Notes under the pieces: generated by a model
Told to the model about the DNA's origin: nothing
Database searches by the model: none
The model's input: the letters and a program-made list of their open reading frames with translations, nothing else
Shown: one piece after another, positions 7,289 through 15,929 of the stretch
How positions within the stretch are numbered: the stretch's first letter is position 1
Layout: each line of letters begins with the position of its first letter
Position numbers and translations under genes: made by a program
DNA from: Sediminicoccus sp. KRV36
Lineage (GTDB): Bacteria; Pseudomonadota; Alphaproteobacteria; Acetobacterales; Acetobacteraceae
NCBI RefSeq assembly: GCF_023243115.1
Contig: NZ_CP085081.1
Span: 3,803,001-3,867,000 of the forward strand
Direction of reading: 5' to 3'
Length of the DNA: 64,000 bases

Positions 7289-8965
7289 ATGCTGGAAACC
7301 AAGCTCAGCGGGGCGGAAACCATCAAGGCGGCCAGCCTCGGCCTGCGCGGTCCGCTCGCGGCCGAGATCAGCGCCGAAGCCGCCCGGGGGGGCCTCTCGG
7401 AGGCTGCCTATACCCTGCTGAAATTCCATGGAACCTATGAGCAATTCGACCGCGACACCGCCACCGCCCGCAAACAGGCGGGGGAGGACAAGGCCTGGTC
7501 CTTCATGGTGCGCGTCCGCGCGCCCGCGGGGCGGCTGACGGGCGCCCAATGGCTGGCCCTGGACGCGCTGGCCGGGGATTTCGCCGATGGAACGCTGCGA
7601 ATCACCTCCCGCCAGGGCGTGCAATTCCACGGAATTTTGCGGGAGAACCTGCGCGCCTCGGTCGCCGCCATCAACGCAACCTTGCTCACCACTCTCGCCG
7701 CCTGCGGCGATGTGGTGCGCAATGTCATCACCTCCCCCGCGCCACGCCGCGATCCCGTCCATGCGCGGCTGGAGGCGGAGGCGCGCCGCCTCTCCAGCGC
7801 GCTGCTGCCCAAAAGCCGCGCCCATCACGAGATCTTCCTGGGCGAGGACGCCGCCGCCGCCGCCGAGGCGGAACCCCTCTATGGCCCCACCTATCTGCCG
7901 CGAAAGTTCAAGATCGCCCTCATCCACCCCGACGACAACACGCCCGATGTGCTGGCCAATGACCTGGGCTTCGTCATGCACCCCGAGGGTTGGATCGTGA
8001 CCATCGGCGGCGGCATGGGGATGACGCACAACAAGCCCGCCACCTTCCCCCGCCTGGCCGATGCCGTGGCGCTGATCGGCCCGGGTGAGGTGCTGGAAGT
8101 GGCCGAGGCGGTGGTCCGCCTCGCCCGTGACCATGGCGACCGGAGTGACCGCAAGCATGCCCGCCTCAAATACGTCTTGGCCGAGCGCGGCGTGGCCTGG
8201 GCGCGCGCCCGGCTCTCGGAGGATCTGGGCCGCGCGCTGCGCCCCGCGCCGCCCTTGCCGCGCTTCGCCGTGCCCGATCACCTGGGCTGGCACCCGCAGG
8301 GGGCCCATGGGGGGGATGGCCGCTGGTGGCTTGGCCTGCATATCCCGGCCGGGCGGGTCGCCGGCCCGCTGCGCGCAGCGCTGCGCGAGGTGGTGGGCCG
8401 CTTCGGCGTGAACCCCATCGCGACCCCGGGGCAGGACCTGCTGCTCGCGGATGTCGCCAAGGAGGATCGCGCGGCGCTGGAGGCCACGCTGCGCGCCCAT
8501 GGCGTGGCGCTGCCCGAGGCCTTCTCCCCCATCGCGCGCAACATGATGGCCTGCGTCGCGCTGCCCAGCTGCGGCCAGTCCCTCGCGGAGGGCGAGCGGG
8601 TGCGCCAGCCCATCCTGGCGCAGATGGAGGGCGAACTCGCCCGGCTGGGCCTGCTGGGTGAGCGGATTTCGCTGCGCCTCACCGGCTGCCCCAATGGCTG
8701 CGCAAGGCCCTACCAGGGGGATATCGGCGTGGTGGGCCGGGCGCCCGGGCTCTACACGCTGTTCGTCGGCGGCGATTTCGCGGGCACGCGGCTGAGCTTC
8801 CCGCTGGCCGACAAGGTGCCGATGGAGAGCATCGGCGCCACCCTCGCCCCCCTGCTGGAGGATTGGGCCCGGCATCGCGCGGCGGGCGAGGGTTTCGGCG
8901 ATTACTGCGCCCGCCGGGGGGATGCGGCCTGCCGCGCCGCCGCGGGGGTGGCGATCGCCGCATGA
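7289..8965 (+). CDS. cysI: Sulfite reductase hemoprotein (CysI-like, siroheme/4Fe-4S)
   Basis: 558 residues. The four cluster/siroheme ligands are Cys422 and Cys428 (CVALPSC) and Cys467 and Cys471 (CPNGC); the spacing C-x5-C-x38-C-x3-C equals that of E. coli CysI. Two ferrite-like halves are visible, with LRITSRQGVQFHG in the first and the C-terminal AGEGFGDYCAR typical of CysI. It reduces sulfite to sulfide with six electrons. No cysJ flavoprotein is adjacent, so electrons may come from ferredoxin. AGGA lies 9 bases before ATG 7289. The stop overlaps the next start (ATGA). Confidence 0.9.
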   Translation: MLETKLSGAETIKAASLGLRGPLAAEISAEAARGGLSEAAYTLLKFHGTYEQFDRDTATARKQAGEDKAWSFMVRVRAPAGRLTGAQWLALDALAGDFADGTLRITSRQGVQFHGILRENLRASVAAINATLLTTLAACGDVVRNVITSPAPRRDPVHARLEAEARRLSSALLPKSRAHHEIFLGEDAAAAAEAEPLYGPTYLPRKFKIALIHPDDNTPDVLANDLGFVMHPEGWIVTIGGGMGMTHNKPATFPRLADAVALIGPGEVLEVAEAVVRLARDHGDRSDRKHARLKYVLAERGVAWARARLSEDLGRALRPAPPLPRFAVPDHLGWHPQGAHGGDGRWWLGLHIPAGRVAGPLRAALREVVGRFGVNPIATPGQDLLLADVAKEDRAALEATLRAHGVALPEAFSPIARNMMACVALPSCGQSLAEGERVRQPILAQMEGELARLGLLGERISLRLTGCPNGCARPYQGDIGVVGRAPGLYTLFVGGDFAGTRLSFPLADKVPMESIGATLAPLLEDWARHRAAGEGFGDYCARRGDAACRAAAGVAIAA

Positions 8966-9489
8966 TGCCGCTGGTCTTCACCGGGGCCACGCGGGTGCTG
9001 CTGGTCGGGCATGGGCCGGCCTTCGCGAAGCGCCGGGCGTTGCTGGAAGCCTCGGGCCTCGCCCTCACGCTGCATGCGGCGCTGCCCGATGATGCGGCGC
9101 TGGATTCGGCGCGGCTGGTCTTCGGCGCCGGGCTGGATGAGGCCGAGGGGGAGGCGCTGGCCGCCGCCGCCCGCGCCCGGCGCATCCCCGTGAATATCGA
9201 GGATGTGCCCCATCTCTGCGACGTGCATGTCCCGGCGATGATCCGCCGTGGCGATCTGTTGTTCACCGTCTCCACGGCGGGTGGCGCGCCCGCCATGGCG
9301 GCCGCCCTGCGCGCCTGGCTGGATCAGCGCTTCGGCCCGGAATGGGCAGATCATCTGCGCAGCTTGGCCGAGGAGCGTCAGGCCCTGCGCGCGGCGGGCG
9401 CCACCCCGCCCGAGGTGATGCGTGCGCTCACCGCACGCATCCGGGATTCAGCCTGGCTGGACTGCCCCTGCGCCGCTCAGAAGCGGTAG
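8962..9489 (+). CDS. Precorrin-2 dehydrogenase / sirohydrochlorin ferrochelatase-like (CysG N-domain)
   Basis: 175 residues. A Rossmann-like start (ATRVLLVGHGPAFAKRRALLEASG) is followed by VFGAGLDEAEGEALAAAARARRIPVNIEDVPHLCDVHVPAMIRRGDLLFTVSTAGGAPAMAAALR, which matches the CysG N-domain/Met8 pattern (NVVDD...CDF..P....RG.L.IAISTGG.SP). It oxidises precorrin-2 and may insert iron to give siroheme. It is shorter than the usual 200 or more residues, and the normal FNVVDD motif is VNIEDV here. Coupled to cysI by a 4-base overlap; overlaps the convergent OmpW gene by 13 bases. Confidence 0.8.
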   Translation: MMPLVFTGATRVLLVGHGPAFAKRRALLEASGLALTLHAALPDDAALDSARLVFGAGLDEAEGEALAAAARARRIPVNIEDVPHLCDVHVPAMIRRGDLLFTVSTAGGAPAMAAALRAWLDQRFGPEWADHLRSLAEERQALRAAGATPPEVMRALTARIRDSAWLDCPCAAQKR

Positions 9490-10127
9490 CGCAGTGCCGC
9501 GCTGATCACGAAGGGGTTGATATTGGCCTGCGCCCGGATCAGCCCGCTGTTCACGCTGACATCGGGCTGCATCATGATCCATTTCGCATCGAGGTTGATC
9601 AGCCAATTGGGCGCGATCTCGTAATCCACCCCGATATTGGGTGCCACGCCGAAGCTGGTATCCAGCCGCATGCGCGTCACCGGCGGCGTCTGGCTGCCGC
9701 TGTAGCCATAGTAGAAGGTCGTGTTCAGCCCGATGCCGACATAGGGGCTGATGCGCGATTGCGGCATCAGGTGATATTGCAGGGTGAGTGTCGGCGGCAG
9801 CGCCCAGACCGAGCCGAGATTGACCGTGCCCAGCGCGGAGTTGCGCACCTCCACCTGGTGGCGCGTCGTCGCCGCGATGAGGTTGAGCGCGATGTTCGGC
9901 GTGAAGAAATAGGTGCCGTCCAGCAGCGGGCTTGCCGCATTGCTGGCATGGGGCGAGCCGCCGATCAGCCCGACCGAGCCGCCATTGGTGGGCAGCACGC
10001 CCACCACGCCGAAGCCGAGCACGACATCCCCGGCCAGCTTGCCGCGCGGCGTGCCCTCCTGCGCCATGGCCCCGCCAGCACTGGCCAGCAGCATCGCCGC
10101 GGCTGCGTATCTTCCCCAAAATCGCAT
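9477..10127 (-). CDS. OmpW-family outer membrane protein
   Basis: 216 residues. Residues 1-22 are a signal peptide ending in AMA. The mature part alternates polar and hydrophobic strands, with FFTPNIALNLIAATTRHQV and ISPYVGIGLNTTFYY typical of the OmpW eight-stranded barrel, and ends in RYRF, the terminal aromatic signal for outer-membrane assembly. OmpW proteins form narrow hydrophobic channels. It follows a Bug receptor on the same strand by 101 bases. Confidence 0.85.
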   Translation of the reverse strand: MRFWGRYAAAAMLLASAGGAMAQEGTPRGKLAGDVVLGFGVVGVLPTNGGSVGLIGGSPHASNAASPLLDGTYFFTPNIALNLIAATTRHQVEVRNSALGTVNLGSVWALPPTLTLQYHLMPQSRISPYVGIGLNTTFYYGYSGSQTPPVTRMRLDTSFGVAPNIGVDYEIAPNWLINLDAKWIMMQPDVSVNSGLIRAQANINPFVISAALRYRF

Positions 10128-10228
10128 CGTCCTGTCCCCGTTGCAGCCCCTGCTGCCGGAACGGGAATTAGGCGTCTTTGCAACGCGTTGCGTTGCGCTG
10201 CATCAAAGGGCTTTGGGAAGCTTTCCGT

Positions 10229-11212
10229 TCACTCCGCGCGGATCTGCGCACGCTCCACCACGGCGCGCCAGCGGGTCAGTTCCGCCTCCTGGAAGCGGCG
10301 GAATTCGCCGGCGCTGGAGGCCACCACCTCGAAGCCGATCTGGTTCAGCCGCTGCGTCGCTTCGGGGTGGCGCAGGCTCTCGATGCAGGCCGCCTCCATC
10401 CGCGCGAGGATGGGTGCGGGCACGCCCACCGGCGCCATCACCGCCTGCCAGGAGGTGACGACGAAATCCTCCAGGCCCAGCTCGGCCGCCGTCGGCACAT
10501 CGGGGATGGTCGGGTTGCGGGTGGCGCTGGTCACCATCACCGCGCGCAGCCGCCCGCCCGCGATATGCGGCGCGACGGTGCCGAGATTCTGGAAGGTGAG
10601 CTGCACATCGCCCGCGATCAGCGCCGTCGCGGCCGCCGCACCGCCCTGATAGGGGATATGCGTCGCCTCGGTCTGGGTGCGCAGCTTGAACAGCTCCATC
10701 GTCATATGCTCGGAGGAGCCGACGCCGGAGGTGGAGTAGGAGGCGCGCGCCGCATTGGCGCGCAGCCAGGCCAGCGTGCCGGCGTAATCCGTGGCGGGCA
10801 CCTGGGCCGGGTTGATCACCAGCACATTGGGCGTGGTGACGGCGAGGGTGATCGGCGCGAAATCCCGCACCGGATCATAGGGCAGGTTCGGCCGCAGCGC
10901 CTTGTTGATGGCATAGACGCCTATCGAGCCCGTCATCAGCGTATGCCCATCGGGCGCTGCGCGGGCCATGGCCTGGGCCGCCACGGCGCCATTGGCGCCG
11001 GGCCGATTCTCGACCACCACCGTGCCGCCGATCAGCCCGCCCATCCGGGCGGCGATGACGCGGCCGGTGATGTCGGAAGGCCCGCCCGCCACGAAGGGGA
11101 TCATCATCGTGATGGGCCGTGTGGGCCAGTCGCCCTGCGCGCGGGCGGGCCCAGGCAGCAGGGCGGCCGGCAAAAGGGCGGGTGCGGCCAGCAGGCTGCG
11201 GCGATGGATCAT
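10229..11212 (-). CDS. Bug/TctC-family tripartite tricarboxylate transporter receptor
   Basis: 327 residues with an export signal ([16 protein letters not shown], cleavage near ARA-Q at residue 25). The family pattern is complete: [64 protein letters not shown] and [19 protein letters not shown]. These periplasmic proteins bind carboxylates and feed TctAB. No tctA or tctB is in the window, as is usual for the many orphan Bug receptors of this lineage. The ligand is unknown. Confidence 0.92.
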   Translation of the reverse strand: MIHRRSLLAAPALLPAALLPGPARAQGDWPTRPITMMIPFVAGGPSDITGRVIAARMGGLIGGTVVVENRPGANGAVAAQAMARAAPDGHTLMTGSIGVYAINKALRPNLPYDPVRDFAPITLAVTTPNVLVINPAQVPATDYAGTLAWLRANAARASYSTSGVGSSEHMTMELFKLRTQTEATHIPYQGGAAAATALIAGDVQLTFQNLGTVAPHIAGGRLRAVMVTSATRNPTIPDVPTAAELGLEDFVVTSWQAVMAPVGVPAPILARMEAACIESLRHPEATQRLNQIGFEVVASSAGEFRRFQEAELTRWRAVVERAQIRAE

Positions 11213-11314
11213 TGGGGTGTTCCTCCGGTTTTGCCGGCATCCTGCCCGGCATGGGCCCGCTTGTCCAAACGCCATCTTGCCGCCATAGCGGTGCCGTTCA
11301 GGGAGCCGAAACAC

Positions 11315-12988
11315 ATGTCCATTGACCTTGAGATCGCCCGCGCCGCCACCCTGCGGCCCATCGCCGAAATCGCCGCCAAGGCCGGCATTCCGGCCGATGC
11401 GCTGGAGCCCTATGGCAAGTACAAGGCGAAGATCGGCCTGGATTTCGTGGCCCGCTCCCGGCATGACCGCCCGCTTGGCAAGCTCGTTCTCGTCACCGGC
11501 ATCAACCCGACCCCGGCGGGTGAGGGCAAGACGACAACGACCGTGGGCCTGGGCGATGCGCTGAACCATATCGGCAAGCGCGCCATGATCTGCCTGCGCG
11601 AACCCTCGCTCGGCCCCTGCTTCGGCGTGAAGGGCGGGGCGGCCGGCGGCGGCCATGCGCAGGTGGTGCCGATGGAGGATATCAACCTCCATTTCACCGG
11701 CGATTTCCACGCGATCACGGCGGCCAACAACCTGCTCGCCGCGATGCTGGACAACCACATCTACTGGGGCAATGCGCTGGGCATTGATGCGCGCCGCATC
11801 ACCTGGCGCCGCGCGCTGGACATGAATGACCGTGCCCTGCGCGGCATCGTGGGCTCGCTCGGCGGCACGGCGAACGGCTTCCCGCGCGAGGATGGCTTTG
11901 ACATCGTCGTGGCGAGCGAGGTGATGGCGGCCTTCTGCCTCGCCTATGACCTGGCCGATCTGCAAACCCGCCTCGGCCGCATCATCGTGGCCTCCACGCG
12001 CGACGGAAAGCCCGTGACGGCGGCCGATCTGAAGGCGGATGGCGCCATGGCGGTGCTGCTGCGCGATGCCCTCGCCCCCAATCTGGTGCAGACGCTGGCG
12101 GGCTCGCCCGCGCTGGTGCATGGCGGGCCCTTCGCCAATATCGCGCATGGCTGCAACTCCGTGATGGCGACGACGCTGGGGCTGCATCTTTCCGATGTGG
12201 TCGTGACCGAGGCGGGCTTCGGCGCTGATCTGGGTGCCGAGAAATTCCTCGACATCAAGTGCCGCCTCTCGGGGCTTTCGCCCGATGCCTGCGTCATCGT
12301 CGCCACCATTCGCGCGCTGAAGATGCATGGCGGCGTCGCCAAGGCCGATCTGGGGCGGGAGGATGTGGGGGCGGTGCGGCGCGGCATCGCCAACCTCGCC
12401 CGCCATGTCGAGAACATCAAGAAATTCGGCCTGCCGCCGGTGGTCGCGCTGAACCGCTTCACCGCCGATACCGAGGCCGAAATCAAGGCCGTGCAGGATG
12501 CGATGGCCGCACTCGGCACCGAGGCCATTCTTTGCACCCATTGGTCCGACGGCGCGTCCGGCACGGTGGAGCTCGCCCATGCCGTGATGCGCCGGCTGGA
12601 TGCGGGCGAGGCCGCCTTCAAGCCGATCTACCCCGATGCCATGCCGCTGGCGGAAAAAATCGGCACCATTGCGCGCGAAATCTACCGCGCGAAGGATGTG
12701 GCCATCCCCGATGCGGTGCTGGCCAAGCTCAAGCGCTTCGAGGCGATGGGCTTCGGCGCCGCCCCCGTCTGCATCGCCAAGACGCAATACAGCTTCTCAG
12801 CCGATCCAACCGCCCTCGGCGCGCCGGAAGGCCATGTGCTGCCGGTGCGCGATGTGCGGCTGCTGGCAGGGGCAGGCTTCGTCGTCGCCATCTGCGGCGA
12901 GGTGATGACCATGCCAGGGCTGCCGCGGGTGCCGGCGGCGGAGACGATCCGGCTGGATGAGCTGGGGCGGATTGAGGGGCTGTTCTGA
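11315..12988 (+). CDS. fhs: Formate--tetrahydrofolate ligase
   Basis: 557 residues, full length. The ATP loop [16 protein letters not shown] is at about 66-81, followed by [23 protein letters not shown] and [14 protein letters not shown]. It makes 10-formyl-THF from formate, THF and ATP for purine synthesis and one-carbon metabolism. GGGAG lies nine bases before ATG 11315. It stands alone, with a strong hairpin pair after the stop. Confidence 0.97.
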   Translation: MSIDLEIARAATLRPIAEIAAKAGIPADALEPYGKYKAKIGLDFVARSRHDRPLGKLVLVTGINPTPAGEGKTTTTVGLGDALNHIGKRAMICLREPSLGPCFGVKGGAAGGGHAQVVPMEDINLHFTGDFHAITAANNLLAAMLDNHIYWGNALGIDARRITWRRALDMNDRALRGIVGSLGGTANGFPREDGFDIVVASEVMAAFCLAYDLADLQTRLGRIIVASTRDGKPVTAADLKADGAMAVLLRDALAPNLVQTLAGSPALVHGGPFANIAHGCNSVMATTLGLHLSDVVVTEAGFGADLGAEKFLDIKCRLSGLSPDACVIVATIRALKMHGGVAKADLGREDVGAVRRGIANLARHVENIKKFGLPPVVALNRFTADTEAEIKAVQDAMAALGTEAILCTHWSDGASGTVELAHAVMRRLDAGEAAFKPIYPDAMPLAEKIGTIAREIYRAKDVAIPDAVLAKLKRFEAMGFGAAPVCIAKTQYSFSADPTALGAPEGHVLPVRDVRLLAGAGFVVAICGEVMTMPGLPRVPAAETIRLDELGRIEGLF

Positions 12989-12997
12989 GGGCAAGAT

Positions 12998-13041
12998 CGG
13001 GGCTCTGCCCCGAAACCCCGGCAGGAACCTTAGGTTCCTGC
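12998..13041. terminator. Two hairpins between convergent fhs and the aminotransferase gene
   Basis: A first stem CGGGGC-TCT-GCCCCG spans 12998-13012. A second, GCAGGAACC-TTA-GGTTCCTGC, spans 13021-13041 with perfect 9-base arms. There is no U-run, so it may work in both directions as a bidirectional or Rho-assisted terminator. Very similar GGGGCTCTGCCCC elements are common between genes in alphaproteobacteria. Confidence 0.65.
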
Positions 13042-13049
13042 ACCTCCGT

Positions 13050-14153
13050 TCAGGCTGCCTGGCGCAGCCCAAGCTCCGCCAGGGCGGCTTCCACTGCGCG
13101 CAGCACGACGGCCACTTCGGGCAGGGCGATGTCGCCGATGGCGCCGATGCGGAAGCTGGGCGCCTCCGTGGTGAAATAGCTGCTGATGGTCACACCATGG
13201 CGCTTCAGCGCCGCCACGAAATCCCCCAGCACCAGGCCCGCGGGCTGATGCACCGTCACCACGATGGGGCCCTGATCCGCCTCGGCCAGATAGGGCTTCA
13301 GCCCCAGCGCCACCAGGCCGCGATGCAGCGCCAGCGCATTGGCGCGATAGCGCGCGAGGCGCACGGCACGCCCACCCTCCGCATCGAAGCGGTCCAGCGC
13401 CACATCCAGCGCACGCAGCGTCTGCACCGGGCCGGTGAAGCGCAGGCTGCCCATGCCGTTCTCGCGTGCATTGGCCAGCACATCCGAGAGATCGAGGCTC
13501 CAGGAAGCGGCATTGCCCGCACAGGCTTCCGTCCGGTCCACCCGCGCGACCGCGAAGGCGAAGCCGGGCAGCCCCTCCAGGCATTTGTTGGAGGTGAAGA
13601 CCACTGCATCCAGCTCCGGCTGCGCCGAGAGATCGAGCGGCAGCGCGCCGAAGGCCGAAACGGCATCCAGGATCATCCGCCGCCCGACCGCGCGCACCAC
13701 GGCGCCGATCGCCGCCGGGTCATTCACGATGCCGCTGCCCGTCTCGCTCTGCACCATGCCCAGATGGCCGCATTCCGGATGCGCGGCGAGTGCGGCCGCC
13801 ACCTCCTCCGGCGTGATGCCGCGCGTGTCGGGGGCGTGCAGTTCGACGACGCTGCGCCCCGCTTCCCGCGCCAGGCGGGCCATGCGCACGGCGTATTCGC
13901 CATTCATCGGGATCAGGATGGCGGCACCGGGTGCGACATAGGTGCGGATCGCGGCTTCCAGGATCATGTGCCCCGCCCCTTGCAGCGGCAGCGTCACATG
14001 CTCGCCCTCCACACCGCCCGCGATGATGCGGATGCGCTCGCGCAGCCGGGCGTAGAAGGGGCGGAAGCCCGCATCCCAGGGGGCGATGTCCTCGGCCATG
14101 GCGGCGCGCACGGAAGCGTGGGTCTGCACGGGGCCGGGGGTGAGAAGCAGCAT
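13050..14153 (-). CDS. Class V aminotransferase, 2-aminoethylphosphonate--pyruvate transaminase-like
   Basis: 367 residues from ATG 14153, chosen because AGGA lies 8 bases upstream and the protein then opens with the family hallmark LLLTPGPVQTHASVR. The PLP Lys is Lys190 in FTSNKCLEGLPGF, close to Lys194 of PhnW; the Asp two turns before is in ILDAVSAFGALPLD. SLRFTGPVQTLRALD matches the PhnW RFTPPTH region. PhnW converts 2-aminoethylphosphonate to phosphonoacetaldehyde. No phnX or phnAY is adjacent, and serine-glyoxylate type aminotransferases are an alternative. Confidence 0.75.
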   Translation of the reverse strand: MLLLTPGPVQTHASVRAAMAEDIAPWDAGFRPFYARLRERIRIIAGGVEGEHVTLPLQGAGHMILEAAIRTYVAPGAAILIPMNGEYAVRMARLAREAGRSVVELHAPDTRGITPEEVAAALAAHPECGHLGMVQSETGSGIVNDPAAIGAVVRAVGRRMILDAVSAFGALPLDLSAQPELDAVVFTSNKCLEGLPGFAFAVARVDRTEACAGNAASWSLDLSDVLANARENGMGSLRFTGPVQTLRALDVALDRFDAEGGRAVRLARYRANALALHRGLVALGLKPYLAEADQGPIVVTVHQPAGLVLGDFVAALKRHGVTISSYFTTEAPSFRIGAIGDIALPEVAVVLRAVEAALAELGLRQAA

Positions 14154-14282
14154 GGCGGTGATCCTTCGTGGGCCCTGGGTCATGCCGCGAATCGGGCGGC
14201 GCGGGAACCCCGCCGGGCCTGACCCCCGGGGCTGGGGTCGCCACTGGCGTGAACCCGCCTCACCGGCCAGGAGTTTTTTGGT

Positions 14283-14300
14283 GGCGGAGCGGATTCCGCC
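14283..14300. promoter_or_regulatory. Inverted repeat in the divergent gap before the MFS gene
   Basis: GGCGGA at 14283-14288 and TCCGCC at 14295-14300 form perfect 6-base arms around 6 bases, 47 bases before the MFS start. It could be an operator for either divergent gene. In such GC-rich DNA a match of this length may arise by chance. Confidence 0.25.
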
Positions 14301-14346
14301 AGGCGCGCAGGATGCCCTCGCGCCCGGAACCCTCTAGGCTCGCTCC

Positions 14347-15729
14347 ATGGCCGATGCGCGCTTGACTGCCGTGATCGTCGCCTCCGCGCTGTTCATGCAG
14401 AATCTGGACAGCGCGGCGGTGGTGACCGCCCTTCCCTCCATGGCACGGGAGTTGAACGAGGACCCGACGCGGCTCGGTGTCGCCATCACCTCCTATCTGG
14501 TGGCGCTGACCGTGTTCATCCCCGTCTCCGGCTATATCGCGGACCGGTTTGGCGCGAAGCGCGTCTTCCTCATCGCCATCGCGCTGTTCGGGCTCTCCTC
14601 CGCCGCCTGCGGCCTGGCGAACAGCCTGGGCGAGCTGGTCACGGCGCGCGTGCTGCAAGGCATGGCGGGTGCGATGATGGTGCCGGTCGGCCGCCTCCTG
14701 CTGCTGAGCGGCATCCGCAAGGATGAAATGCTGACGGCGATGACCTGGCTGACCATGCCGGCCATGCTGGGCCCCATCCTCGGCCCGCCGCTGGGCGGTG
14801 TGCTGACCGACCTGTTCGGCTGGCGCAGCGTCTTCTGGATCAACCTGCCCGTGGCGCTGTTCGGCTTCATCATGGTGGCCTGGAAGATCACGCCCCTGCC
14901 CCGCACCCATCCCGGCCCGCCCGATCTGCGCGGCCTCGCCTTGGTGGGGGGCGCGCTGGCCACCCTCATGGCCGGCATCGAGACGGTGGGGCGCGGCGTG
15001 CTGCCGGATCATTGGCCCGGCGCGCTGCTGGCGGTGGGGCTGGTGCTGGGCGTCCTCGCCTGGCGGCATTGCCGGCGGGTGGAGAAGCCGGCGCTGGATC
15101 TCTCATTGCTGCGCTACCCCTCCTTTCGCCACGCCACACTCGCGGGCAGCCTGTTCCGGGCGGGTGCGGGGGGCGTGCCCTTCCTGGTGCCGATGCTGCT
15201 GCAGATCGGCTTTGGCTGGGGTGCCACCGAGGCGGGCTTCGTCGCCTTCGCCACCGCCATCGGCGCCTTCGCCATGAAGCCGCTGACGCGGCCCATCCTG
15301 CGCCGCTTCGGCTTCCGCACGGTGCTGATCGGCAATGGCGTCCTGGCCGCCGCCGGCGTTGCCATCGGGGCCGGCTTCACGCGCGCCTGGCCGATCGCGG
15401 TGATGTTCGTGGCGCTGGCCTTGGGCGGGCTGTTCCGCTCGCTGCAATTCACCGCGCTGAACACGCTCGCTTTCGCGGAGTTGCCGCGCGAAAAACTCAG
15501 TGCCGCCACCAGCTTCTACGGCACGGCGCAGCAATTGCCGCCGGCGCTGGGCATCGTGCTGGCCACCACCTCGCTGGAGGTCAGCCGCCACATGGCCGGG
15601 CACGCGGCCCTGCTGCCGAGCGACTTCACGGCGGCCTTCCTGATCGCGGGGCTGGTCGTGCTGGCCTCCAGCCCGCTCTTTGCGCTGCTGCCGAAGGATG
15701 CGGGGGCGGAGGTCAGCGGCCGGCGGTGA
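14347..15729 (+). CDS. MFS transporter, DHA2 (EmrB/QacA) drug-proton antiporter type
   Basis: 460 residues, mostly hydrophobic helices. The first helix carries NLDSAAVVTALPSMARELN (motif D1 of DHA2 pumps), then GYIADRFGAKRVF (motif A), ARVLQGMAGAMMVPVGRLLLL (motif B) and GPILGPPLGGVLTDLFGWRSVFWINLP (motif C), which is characteristic of drug-proton antiporters. It probably exports toxic compounds across the inner membrane. No TetR/MarR repressor is adjacent. A block of hairpins follows the stop. Confidence 0.88.
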   Translation: MADARLTAVIVASALFMQNLDSAAVVTALPSMARELNEDPTRLGVAITSYLVALTVFIPVSGYIADRFGAKRVFLIAIALFGLSSAACGLANSLGELVTARVLQGMAGAMMVPVGRLLLLSGIRKDEMLTAMTWLTMPAMLGPILGPPLGGVLTDLFGWRSVFWINLPVALFGFIMVAWKITPLPRTHPGPPDLRGLALVGGALATLMAGIETVGRGVLPDHWPGALLAVGLVLGVLAWRHCRRVEKPALDLSLLRYPSFRHATLAGSLFRAGAGGVPFLVPMLLQIGFGWGATEAGFVAFATAIGAFAMKPLTRPILRRFGFRTVLIGNGVLAAAGVAIGAGFTRAWPIAVMFVALALGGLFRSLQFTALNTLAFAELPREKLSAATSFYGTAQQLPPALGIVLATTSLEVSRHMAGHAALLPSDFTAAFLIAGLVVLASSPLFALLPKDAGAEVSGRR

Positions 15730-15739
15730 GTGCGGCTTC

Positions 15740-15922
15740 CTGGAGAGAGGCTTTGCCTCCCTCCAGACCTCCCTCCACCAGGGGCCCAGGCCCCTGGTGG
15801 AGGGAGTGAGGGCTTGTTGGGAGAGGGGCATGACGCCCCTCTCCCAACAAGCCCTATCTCAGGTATCCAAAGGCCCCCGGCCTTTGGTGAGAGGGGTCCG
15901 GGGAGAGCAAAGCTCTCCCCGG
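15740..15922. terminator. Block of five consecutive hairpins between convergent MFS and RND genes
   Basis: Stems at 15740-15766 (11 bp, one mismatch), 15771-15804 (16 bp, 2-base loop), 15809-15855 (21 bp perfect, 5-base loop), 15867-15887 (9 bp perfect) and 15898-15922 (11 bp perfect, AAA loop) fill nearly the whole gap. Their position between converging stop codons suggests bidirectional termination or protection of RNA ends. Each stem has a different sequence, so they are not copies of one unit. The number and density go well beyond an ordinary terminator. Confidence 0.8.
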
Positions 15923-15929
15923 GAAGCAC

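Noticed and set aside
10229..12787. Long minus-strand frame reaching into fhs
   Set aside because: Only the section up to 11212 encodes the Bug receptor; the extension is the shadow of fhs on the other strand.
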